From Neobacillus rhizosphaerae (lineage in GTDB: Bacteria; Bacillota; Bacilli; Bacillales; Cytobacillaceae), in assembly GCF_937468385.1 (NCBI RefSeq), contig NZ_CALBWS010000008.1:62001-126000 (forward strand): DNA of 64,000 bases. Direction: 5' to 3'. How positions within the stretch are numbered: position 1 is the first letter of the stretch; every line of letters begins with the position of its first letter. This document shows, in pieces, positions 53,000-60,865 of this stretch. Both the position numbers and the translations under genes were made by a program. Below the pieces are notes generated by a model. It did not search any database and was not told the DNA's origin. It saw only the letters and a list, made by a program, of their open reading frames with translations.

Positions 53000-53402
53000 T
53001 TTATGCTCAATGTACTTTTCCTTCATTTTCTATATGGAAAAAGGATTTTCTAACATATAAAGTATATATTAGAACGATTACAGACCAAATAAGATTCCCT
53101 ATAAATGGTTGTTGGTTATATGAGAATAATAGAATATAACTTACTAACCCAAATCCAACTGAATATATAACCATTTAACCAAAATCCCCACCTTTTTAAA
53201 CGCATATAACCATATATACCGACAAGGGAAAGAATCGCAACTATAATCCTGAATACTTGTTCTGGGAAGTTTAGTAAACCGAATCTATCTGCTATTCCAA
53301 ACTCATTTGCTTCTGCACTAAAAAATATTGTCGAGATATCAATATTACTGCACCAAATATGTAAAAATAACTTATTAATGATATTCCTAAAGGTCTTTTC
53401 AT
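53000..53402 (-). pseudogene. Frameshifted small membrane-protein gene
   Basis: Minus-strand translation gives MKRPLGISLISYFYIFGAVI, then after a frame change FGIADRFGLLNFPEQVFRII and LVGIYGYMRLKRWGFWLNGY, and after another change VSYILLFSYNQQPFIGNLIW to a stop. Together they make one small multi-helix membrane protein of about 130 residues broken by at least two frameshifts. Family not named. Confidence 0.7.
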
Positions 53403-53500
53403 TTATTCACAACCTCATTTACTATTATTATTCTAACCCCACCTAGCGGAACAAGGAGATCAATTCCTTCTCCAACGAACCCATTAGCACAATTAGAAAA

Positions 53501-53749
53501 CTATGCCATTAGATAATCAAAGATGATACCGAAAAGGATTATCCCAACACCAATCGTAAAATGAACCTTTTTTTCATTCACTTTTGTATTCTCTAAAATA
53601 GTAAAAATGATACCTATTAAACCAATAAAAATAGCACTCCTAATGAAATAAGAAGTGTTCACAAGAAATAAATTTGGAAACTTTTGAACAAGTCCCGATA
53701 TAATTCCGATAATACCCAATAATAGAGGATTTCTTAATTTCCAATACAT
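53501..53749 (-). CDS. Small membrane protein
   Basis: 82 residues with three hydrophobic helices (LLLGIIGIISGLV, YFIRSAIFIGLIGIIFTIL, FTIGVGIILFGIIFDYL). No family recognised. It lies upstream of the decayed membrane gene on the same strand. Confidence 0.6.
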   Translation of the reverse strand: MYWKLRNPLLLGIIGIISGLVQKFPNLFLVNTSYFIRSAIFIGLIGIIFTILENTKVNEKKVHFTIGVGIILFGIIFDYLMA

Positions 53750-53904
53750 TTACTCACCCAACTTTCTTTATCACATTTTCTTAATTTTACCACTTTTTTA
53801 ATAATTAGTTTTTTTTATAATCCTTCTTGTGCAAAACTGCTTACGTTAGCTAAAAAAGAAAAGGCTGCCGCAGCAACCCATACTTTCTTGAATTCAAGTA
53901 TCAA

Positions 53905-54093
53905 TTAGTTTAATAAACTTAAAATAATTATTAATATAAAAGATACAGAAAAGAATGCAATCATAAAGTATCCAATATATTTTAATGGTTTTGGCAACTT
54001 ACTAAATTTAGCATTTGCGGGATTCGTAACATTTCCTTCTATCTTGTTAAAGTGGTCAATGACATCATTAAATGGTTTATTTTCCTCTTTCAT
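53905..54093 (-). CDS. Small single-helix membrane protein
   Basis: 62 residues: a charged N-terminal half (MKEENKPFNDVIDHFNKIEG) and one C-terminal helix (MIAFFSVSFILIIILSLL). RBS AAAGGGGTGG precedes the ATG. No family recognised. Confidence 0.6.
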   Translation of the reverse strand: MKEENKPFNDVIDHFNKIEGNVTNPANAKFSKLPKPLKYIGYFMIAFFSVSFILIIILSLLN

Positions 54094-54249
54094 ACTACCA
54101 CCCCTTTACTAAATATTAACATATTTATTACTTTATCCTTGAATTTTTCTGTGAATTCTTATTGACCTAAATTGCGCCTTTAGTTTAAGTACATTCTTTC
54201 ACAATTTTATCTACATTTTAACATTAATATCCAATTTCCTTTAAAATTG

Positions 54250-54792
54250 TTGTTCAACAATCTGGCCCGATTGCTGAGCATGAAAAAATCATGTAAATCA
54301 ACACAGGGACTTTTAATAAGTACTGTTTTTTCCGCTTTGGATATAAAATATCCATCTTTATATAATCATTTCACTAATGTGGATGATCTCAAAATAAAAA
54401 TGACGGTATACCTTTTAACTAACTTAAATGCGAAATTAATGCAAAGATTAATTGGCAAAAGTGGTGAACATGCTATTAGAGAGTTTGCCTATGTTTATCG
54501 AGACTTTGCTTTTGAAAACGAGACTGCTTATGAGCTTTTTATGAATATTCAAAGTACAGAAGATGAGGAAGTAAAGCGTTTAGCGAAAGAAACTGCCGGT
54601 ATTATTCATCAGGTTTTAGATTTTTATATCAAAGATGAAACGCAAGTGATTCATAAAAGTCGAGCATTAAGGAGTTTATTACATGGTTTTGTCTCATTGA
54701 ATTTCCTTGGATTTTTCCAGAATCCAGTAAATTTAGAAGACAGCTTTCAATCGATGATCGATGATTTTATTTTGTCCGTTTCAAGAAAATAG
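54250..54792 (+). pseudogene. TetR-family regulator with damaged N-terminus
   Basis: The recognition helix and the following core are intact (FSALDIKYPSLYNHFTNVDD, then a C-terminal ligand domain of the WHG type, RALRSLLHGFVSLNFLGFF), but the first ~30 residues of a normal TetR HTH are missing. Upstream is a copy of a short dispersed sequence (CTGGCCCGATTGCTGA), suggesting that an insertion or deletion removed the start. An in-frame start at 54247 gives an abnormal N-terminus. Likely non-functional as a DNA-binding protein. A metallo-hydrolase gene follows. Confidence 0.65.
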
Positions 54793-54891
54793 ACAAAGGT
54801 ACTCTCAATGACAAATTTATTTAGTGCATACAAACCAAGGATATGATGTAAAAAAAGGGAGGTGGCGGTAAGGCTCTCTGAGCTTTATAAT

Positions 54892-55632
54892 GAAATGAAA
54901 ATTGCGAAAGGTATAGAAACAATCGAATTGGTTATGAACATGATGGGGCAGCAAAGTGTGATTCATCCGACGCTAATTTGGGATGACAACGAAGTCATCT
55001 TAGTTGACACTGGAATTCCTGGTCAACTTGGAGAGATTCGCGAAGCAATCGAGAAGGCCGGGGTGTCATTTAACAAGCTGACCAAAGTGATTCTTACACA
55101 CCAGGACATCGACCATATTGGCAGTCTTCCAGAAATTCTAAAGGCTGCTGATCATAAAATTGAAGTCCTTGCCCATGAAGAAGACAAGCCCTATATCGAA
55201 GGTGAAAAACCCTCAATTAAGATGAACCCAGAACGGGTAGCTAAAATGTTGGAATCTCTTCCGGAGGAACAGCGTCAGAAAATAAAAACTCTGTTTGGCA
55301 CACCATTAACTGCAAAAGTGGATAAAACCATTAGTGACGGGGAAGTATTGCCTTTCTGTGGAGGAATCACCGTTATCTTTACCCCAGGACACACTCCTGG
55401 CCACATCAGTTTGTATCATCATCAAAGCAAGACACTAATCACAGGGGATGCTCTTGTGGCAGCAAATGGAATCCTCATGGGTCCTAATCCACATGCGACA
55501 CCCGATATGGAGACGGCCCTACAGTCGATTAAGAAATTTACGAACTACGATATTAAAACAGTGATTTGTTACCATGGTGGCGTGATCAAAGAAAATGCCA
55601 ATCAACAACTTTTAGTTTTAGCTAATTCCTAG
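54892..55632 (+). CDS. Metallo-beta-lactamase-fold hydrolase
   Basis: 246-residue MBL-fold hydrolase. The metal motif is LTHQDIDHIGS (HxxxDH with Gln), with later His in FTPGHTPGHISLYH, Asp in LITGDALVA and CYHGG. The start is unclear: GTG 54862 overlaps the GGGAGG, so ATG 54892 (MKIAKGIETIELV), the common family N-terminus, is preferred. Substrate unknown. The damaged TetR gene just upstream may once have regulated it. Confidence 0.87.
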   Translation, partial: EMKIAKGIETIELVMNMMGQQSVIHPTLIWDDNEVILVDTGIPGQLGEIREAIEKAGVSFNKLTKVILTHQDIDHIGSLPEILKAADHKIEVLAHEEDKPYIEGEKPSIKMNPERVAKMLESLPEEQRQKIKTLFGTPLTAKVDKTISDGEVLPFCGGITVIFTPGHTPGHISLYHHQSKTLITGDALVAANGILMGPNPHATPDMETALQSIKKFTNYDIKTVICYHGGVIKENANQQLLVLANS

Positions 55633-55661
55633 TAATCAGCCAATTACATCCTTAGTGTACG

Positions 55662-55688
55662 AGGGCACCTGTAAAGGTGTTCTTTTTT
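55662..55688 (+). terminator. Terminator after MBL-fold gene
   Basis: GGCACCT and AGGTGTT pair (one G-U) with a short loop, followed by CTTTTTT. Confidence 0.7.
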
Positions 55689-55700
55689 CCCCACCACCAT

Positions 55701-56210
55701 TTACTGAGAATACAGTTCTAATATTTTTTGTATGGGTAAATTATTCGAAGTACTCAAATCAACAAAATAGGGTAACTGCCATTTTTGAGTTGTTATCGCT
55801 TGTTTACTAGTTGGATTATCCCAACTAGGATAAATCCTTATTGCCATTTTCCCTTTTGTAGTACTCGTTTTAAGGATATTTCGTTTGGCAAGAATTTCTT
55901 TCGGAAAAATAAATTGCCCAAACTGATTATTACTCATAGAGGTATTGATAACCAATAACTCAGGAGCCTTTTCATATGAAAAGGGCTGATTTTTATTATT
56001 TTCGTTTTTTTCCCAAAAGGCAACAAACTGCCCCACTTTATTAGGTGTTATTTTTGCGACTCTAAATCGAACTGATCTAGAGTTTAATTGAAATGTTCCA
56101 GCACCGTAATCCGAATTTTGATTTTCTTCTTGAATTGATTTTAAAGTTAAATGATTCGGTTCATAAACTATTTTGTTTACATGAGTTAACGCTCTATAAA
56201 ATTTATTCAC
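55701..56210 (-). CDS. mepB: MepB-family protein
   Basis: 169-residue MepB protein as found in the S. aureus mepRAB operon. Recognisable parts are YGAGTFQLNSRSVRFRVAKI, TPNKVGQFVAFWEKN, QFIFPKEILAKRNIL and AIRIYPSWDNPTS. Biochemical role unknown. It starts 4 bases after the MerR regulator's stop and completes a three-gene operon. Confidence 0.9.
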   Translation of the reverse strand: MNKFYRALTHVNKIVYEPNHLTLKSIQEENQNSDYGAGTFQLNSRSVRFRVAKITPNKVGQFVAFWEKNENNKNQPFSYEKAPELLVINTSMSNNQFGQFIFPKEILAKRNILKTSTTKGKMAIRIYPSWDNPTSKQAITTQKWQLPYFVDLSTSNNLPIQKILELYSQ

Positions 56211-56214
56211 TTCT

Positions 56215-57084
56215 CTACTCCTTATTCAACTTTCCTTTGTTCGTAGCTTCTGTCACGCGCATTCTCATTTCAATCAGAAATTCTTCTTGTTGATTCGGAG
56301 AATTATGAACGTAAATTAAGGACTCATATATATCACTGATAACCGTTAATTGATGGACCGCAACATAATTAATTAGTTTTTGTAAGTTTAGAAAGTAATC
56401 TTCGGTTGATAAGCTGTTAAACGTAATACATACGTATTTACCTTGTGGAATTTTTGCGACTTCCGTATCTTGCTTAAGTAATGAAATCTGTTTATTTGAT
56501 AAAACAGGTGTAAATAAATATTGATAAGTAACTTCATCAATATGTGAATAAGGCTGATAGGAGAAAATGGCACCATAACCATTGTTTCTAAATCCTTCAG
56601 TTGACGCAGCAAATTTCTTCAATTTACTGTAAGAAGCATGTAAAATATTTTTCGGATCAATTCCTTCTGCCTTTGTCTGGATAATTTGTATTTCTTCTTC
56701 ATACGAAAGAAACACTTCACCAAGTGCAGGATATTCTTTCTGTCTTTGCAACCCCTTTTTAGCATTCGCAATAATTTGTTCGATTTCTAATAAAAAATTG
56801 ATTTTTTTCCTTACATTTTTTTCTTGTACCGTTAAAAAGGCGAAAAAATCATCTCTCTTTAATCCTTGTACTTTTTTCATTTCTTCTAATGGTGTACCAA
56901 TATATTTTAGTGATTTGATTAGATCCAGAAGGTAAATTTGAGAGTCTTTATAATAACGATAGTTAGTATCCGGATCGATATAAGCAGGTTTAAATAAGTT
57001 GATTTTATCGTAATAACGCAGGGCCTTAATCGAGATATTCACTAGTTTTGAGACTTCACCGGTTGTGTAAAGCTTTTCCTTCAT
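56215..57084 (-). CDS. MerR-family regulator, BmrR-like
   Basis: 289-residue MerR regulator with an effector-binding domain. LYTTGEVSKLVNISIKALRY is the HTH, followed by YDKINLFKPAYIDPDTNYRY and a dimerisation helix, then a GyrI/BmrR-like C-terminal domain for multidrug-type ligands. ATG 57084 with AAGGAAGTG is preferred over GTG 57093. It lies between the efflux pump and mepB; the 19-bp-spacer promoter upstream of the pump is the probable target. Confidence 0.9.
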   Translation of the reverse strand: MKEKLYTTGEVSKLVNISIKALRYYDKINLFKPAYIDPDTNYRYYKDSQIYLLDLIKSLKYIGTPLEEMKKVQGLKRDDFFAFLTVQEKNVRKKINFLLEIEQIIANAKKGLQRQKEYPALGEVFLSYEEEIQIIQTKAEGIDPKNILHASYSKLKKFAASTEGFRNNGYGAIFSYQPYSHIDEVTYQYLFTPVLSNKQISLLKQDTEVAKIPQGKYVCITFNSLSTEDYFLNLQKLINYVAVHQLTVISDIYESLIYVHNSPNQQEEFLIEMRMRVTEATNKGKLNKE

Positions 57085-57117
57085 TTCTATCACTTCCTTA
57101 CTCTAAGTATAGCAAAG

Positions 57118-57155
57118 AAGCGTATTCTTTTCGGTAAACAAAGAATACGCTTTTT
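57118..57155 (-). terminator. Terminator between efflux pump and regulator
   Basis: AAGCGTATTCTTT and AAAGAATACGCTT pair around a 9-base loop with T runs on both ends. It separates the pump gene from the regulator, so the latter may be partly expressed by read-through. Confidence 0.8.
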
Positions 57156-57161
57156 GATTAC

Positions 57162-58325
57162 TTATGCAGGACGATATGCTGGCTCTTTCCAAGCAAGGGT
57201 TAACCCAATACCAACTGCTAATAAGACTGTTGCAAAATAAAACGGATAGTTTAAATCGATATCGAATAAAATCCCGCCAATAATTGGTCCAATTACATTA
57301 CCGATACTTGTAAACATCGAATTCATACCGCCAACAAATCCTTGTTCATTGCCAGCAATTTTTGATAAATACGTTGTTAAAGCTGGTCGTATTAAATCAA
57401 ATCCGAGAAATACTGTTATGGTAACAAGTAAAATAGTAAAGTATGTGTTCACGAATGTTATTAAAAATACAAGGATCGTCGAGAGAATTAGGCTATAACG
57501 AATTAAACGAATTTCACCCCACCATTTAGTAAAGTTATCAAATAATGCAACTTGAACAATCGCACCTATAATGCCTCCGCCTGATATCATGATGGCAATA
57601 TCCTTCGATGTAAAGCCAAATTTATGATCGACAAATAGTGCGAATAACGATTCAAAGGCTGCTAAACCAAACTGTGAGATTAAAATAATCATAAAGGATA
57701 TAAAATACATCGGTGCAAAAATACGTTTAATCCCTGGTTTTTGCCCGGTTACTTCTCCATTTCCAGGATTTCGTTCTGGCTCACGAAGTGCGATAATAGA
57801 TAAAATGGCCGCGAATAATCCTAAGCCTGCTGCAAAGAAGAACGGTAAACGAGAACCAATCTCTGCTAAAAAACCGCCAATACCAGGGCCAATAATGAAA
57901 CCTGTTGAAATAGCTGCCGACATATATCCCAGCGCTTTTGCCCGTGTATCAACCGTTGTAACATCTGCAATAAATGCTGTTACAGCTGGCATCACGAAGG
58001 CTGCACTGACACCGCCGAGCATACGAGAAATAAAAAGAACCTCAACTGTTTTTCCGATTCCGAATAAAAACTCTGAAATACTAAAAATTATTAGACCATT
58101 AATGATCATTCTTTTTCGCCCAAATCGGTCTGCCCAACGGCCCGCAATTGGTGACACAATTAACTGTGTGACAGCGAAAGCAGCAACCATATAGCCGACA
58201 ACTGATCCAGATAAATTTAACTCATTCATGATTGTAGGAGTAACTGGAATAACAAGGCCAATTCCTAAAAAGGCAATGAATAGATTCATTAATACTATAG
58301 CTAACGTCATTTTTTGTTTTTGCAT
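57162..58325 (-). CDS. MFS multidrug efflux pump, Bmr/NorA-like
   Basis: 387-residue major-facilitator exporter with 12 predicted helices. The loop 2-3 motif GRWADRFGRKRMI is the MFS signature, and GPGIGGFLAEIG is antiporter motif C (drug:H+ antiporters). Sequence resembles the Bmr/Blt/NorA group; substrates are probably hydrophobic cations and fluoroquinolones by analogy. Followed by a BmrR-like regulator and mepB, and preceded by a MerR-type promoter, so expression is likely drug-inducible. Confidence 0.92.
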   Translation of the reverse strand: MQKQKMTLAIVLMNLFIAFLGIGLVIPVTPTIMNELNLSGSVVGYMVAAFAVTQLIVSPIAGRWADRFGRKRMIINGLIIFSISEFLFGIGKTVEVLFISRMLGGVSAAFVMPAVTAFIADVTTVDTRAKALGYMSAAISTGFIIGPGIGGFLAEIGSRLPFFFAAGLGLFAAILSIIALREPERNPGNGEVTGQKPGIKRIFAPMYFISFMIILISQFGLAAFESLFALFVDHKFGFTSKDIAIMISGGGIIGAIVQVALFDNFTKWWGEIRLIRYSLILSTILVFLITFVNTYFTILLVTITVFLGFDLIRPALTTYLSKIAGNEQGFVGGMNSMFTSIGNVIGPIIGGILFDIDLNYPFYFATVLLAVGIGLTLAWKEPAYRPA

Positions 58326-58361
58326 ATTGTTCTACTCCTTTAAAAAAACCTTACAAAACAT

Positions 58362-58392
58362 AATGTAAATCCTCCCCTAAGGGGAGAGTCAA
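58362..58392 (-). promoter_or_regulatory. MerR-type promoter/operator of efflux operon
   Basis: On the minus strand: TTGACT (-35), a 19-bp spacer containing the dyad CTCCCCTTAGGGGAG, then TACATT (-10). The 19-bp spacing instead of 17 is the hallmark of MerR-activated promoters, and the dyad is close to the known BmrR site. Confidence 0.9.
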
Positions 58393-58825
58393 CGAATTTA
58401 TTGTCCTTTTCTATCGTTTTGTCCTGAATCCACCCTTTTTTAGCGCATAACTGAAATAATATGTTTTATTTCCTTCTTCTATCACTAACTTGCCCCTACA
58501 GTACAATAAAAACAACAAAATCCTGCATGATCAATACAGGATTTTGAGCATTTACGACATCGCTTGTTAACAGTTCAACCCATTTAATATCATTTGTGTC
58601 TTTAGAATATAACCTAGATTTCCTTTTTTGACCCCGTTTAGGAATACTTCCTTACCTTCTAATATTTCTCTAGGTTTTCATATCCCGTAACGCTAGTTTC
58701 GAATCAATAGAATCTACCTTCACTCAATATCATTTCAATTTCGCTTTAAATGTAATTTCATGTTCATCTTCTATTCACATAACGATTATAAACTAAGGAT
58801 GTCAAAAGACATTGGAGGAATTAAG
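58393..58825. other. Gene-free stretch
   Basis: Contains a hairpin at 58517-58546 (AAAATCCTG/CAGGATTTT) and the leader of the ABC permease operon with GGAGGAATTAAG at 58813. No gene seen. Confidence 0.5.
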
Positions 58826-59857
58826 ATGAACATAGCATGGAAAGAAATTAAAAAAAATAAAGTAAGGTTTATGATCTTAGGTTCAATCGTTTTTCTTGTT
58901 AGTTTATTAACATTTATTATATCTGGTTTGGCAAATGGATTATCACAGGACAATGCTGCTTTAATTAAAGATTTACCCAACGGACAATTTTATATGTCGA
59001 AAGATGCAAACGAAACCTATAATATGTCAAGAATAGATAGCAGTATTCAAGATAAAATGTTAAGCAAACAGAAAGATGCTGTAGCATTTTCAATTCAAAT
59101 GGGATTTTTGAATGATCGTGCTGGTAAGCAACAAAGCGTCGCCTTTGTTACATCGACCGATTCAAGTTTGTTTAAAAATGTTAAAAAAGGGGAAATCGTA
59201 CTAGATCGATCTATGGAAGATAAGGGTATAAAAATTGGAGATACCTTAACGAATAATCAGTACAGTGGCAAGTTTATCGTAAAAGGTTTTGTGGACCAGC
59301 GTAAATTCAGCCATGCACCTGTCGCTTATATTAATATGGATGCCTACAAAGAAATTTACCGGGTCAATGAAATGCAATTGATTTTCGTACCGGGAGGAGA
59401 TTCAACTCAAGTCGCTGGCTTACAATCATTTTCGAATAATCAGTTCCTTAATACAATTGCGAGTTATAAAGCAGAACAGATGTCCCTAAATATGATTGTT
59501 TGGTTTTTGGTTATCATTAGTGGAATGTTGTTTGCAATCTTTTTCTATATGATGAACGTTCAAAAAATTGGTTTATACGGTATTCTCAAAGCAATCGGTG
59601 TAAAAACAAGTGCCTTGTTTAAAATGATGTGGACACAAATGTTGTTTATTACCGTTATTGCTCTTGTTTTATCAGTTTCACTCAGTCAAGTTTTTAATAT
59701 GATTGCACCTAAAGGAATGCCTTTTAGCTTAACTACTGATACAACAGTACAATTATCGATAGTCTTCTTAATTATAGGTTTTATTGGAGCTACACTATCA
59801 GGTATTCAAATAAAAAAAGTCGAACCATTACAAGCAATACAACAAGGAGAGATTTAA
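58826..59857 (+). CDS. FtsX-like ABC transporter permease
   Basis: 343-residue MacB/FtsX-type permease with four helices: one near the N-terminus (FMILGSIVFLVSLLTFIIS), a long extracytoplasmic domain, then three near the C-terminus. ATG 58826 follows a strong GGAGGAATTAAG and is preferred to the start at 58760. It overlaps operonically with the ATPase gene (1-base gap). MacB-type pairs without an outer-membrane partner act in peptide export or lipid/antibiotic stress in Firmicutes; the substrate is unknown. Confidence 0.9.
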   Translation: MNIAWKEIKKNKVRFMILGSIVFLVSLLTFIISGLANGLSQDNAALIKDLPNGQFYMSKDANETYNMSRIDSSIQDKMLSKQKDAVAFSIQMGFLNDRAGKQQSVAFVTSTDSSLFKNVKKGEIVLDRSMEDKGIKIGDTLTNNQYSGKFIVKGFVDQRKFSHAPVAYINMDAYKEIYRVNEMQLIFVPGGDSTQVAGLQSFSNNQFLNTIASYKAEQMSLNMIVWFLVIISGMLFAIFFYMMNVQKIGLYGILKAIGVKTSALFKMMWTQMLFITVIALVLSVSLSQVFNMIAPKGMPFSLTTDTTVQLSIVFLIIGFIGATLSGIQIKKVEPLQAIQQGEI

Positions 59858-59858
59858 T

Positions 59859-60545
59859 ATGGCAATATTTACAATAGATGAAGTTAGAAAAACATTTACT
59901 AATGGTGAAGTGAAGGAAGAAATACTAAAAGGAATTAATCTTTCCCTTAGAGAAGGAGAGATAACAGCATTAGTGGGTGCATCAGGATCTGGTAAAAGTA
60001 CACTCCTTACAATAGCAGCAGGACTTCAACCCGCATCAGATGGCAAAGTAATATTCGAAGGAACAAATATGATTAATATGAGTTCAGAACAAGTACGGAA
60101 AGTACGAGCAAGTAAATTTGGTTTCGTCTTTCAATTTGCGCATCTTGTTCCTTTTCTCACAGTAGAAGAGCAACTGATGCTCATGCTGGATGTATCTGAA
60201 TCTAAACTAAAGAAACACGAACAGAAAAAAGAAGTTGACAAAATACTAAAATTAGTTGAAATGGACCATCGAAAAAATGCTTATCCTTCTTCATTATCTG
60301 GCGGGGAAAAGCAGCGGGTTGCAATTGCTCGTGCGATTATCCATAAACCAAAAGTTCTCTTTGCGGATGAACCAACTGCAAGTTTAGATTCAAAAAGGTC
60401 TAAAGATGTTATGATGTTAATCCGAAATTTAACGAAAACGCTAAACATCACTACCTTAATGGTTACACATGATGAAGAAATGCTTTCTTATGTTGACTCT
60501 ATCATTAAAATGAGCGATGGACAGGTTCTGCAAAATGCAGTTTAA
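59859..60545 (+). CDS. ABC transporter ATPase, MacB/LolD type
   Basis: 228-residue ATPase: Walker A ALVGASGSGKST, Q-loop FQFAHLVPFLT, signature LSGGEKQRVAIARAI, Walker B VLFADEPTASLD and the H-loop VTHDEEML. Partner of the preceding permease. Confidence 0.95.
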   Translation: MAIFTIDEVRKTFTNGEVKEEILKGINLSLREGEITALVGASGSGKSTLLTIAAGLQPASDGKVIFEGTNMINMSSEQVRKVRASKFGFVFQFAHLVPFLTVEEQLMLMLDVSESKLKKHEQKKEVDKILKLVEMDHRKNAYPSSLSGGEKQRVAIARAIIHKPKVLFADEPTASLDSKRSKDVMMLIRNLTKTLNITTLMVTHDEEMLSYVDSIIKMSDGQVLQNAV

Positions 60546-60577
60546 ATTCTATCAGTCATAACAGCAAATTTTTACGA

Positions 60578-60840
60578 AAAGATTCAATCATTACAGCAGA
60601 AAAAATTAACTTTGAACAGTTGCCAATGTACCCTGGTCATTTCATTCCATTTGAAGAATTTTTAATAATAAAAGAAGGACGTTTTAAGACCTATTGTCTT
60701 ATGAACGTCCTTTTTTCGGCAATATACTATCGAATGATGTCCCTTTAGAAGGTTCACTCTCTCAAGCTTATAGAGATGAGTCAAACCCACCTACACAATG
60801 TATACTATTTCCAGTTGATTATGAAGAGGATAGCCATTAA
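60578..60840 (+). pseudogene. Decayed coding remnant after ABC operon
   Basis: Two frames look coding: KINFEQLPMYPGHFIPFEEF (60578 on) and, shifted, LSNDVPLEGSLSQAYRDESN to CILFPVDYEEDSH with a TAA at 60840. The ABC operon terminator is embedded between them. Parent family unknown. Confidence 0.35.
60675..60716 (+). terminator. Terminator of the ABC exporter operon
   Basis: AAGGACGTT and AACGTCCTT pair, with an inner AAGAC/GTCTT extending the stem, then TTTTTTC. Confidence 0.85.
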
Positions 60841-60865
60841 GGCTAAAGTTTCCATTAGTTATTAA

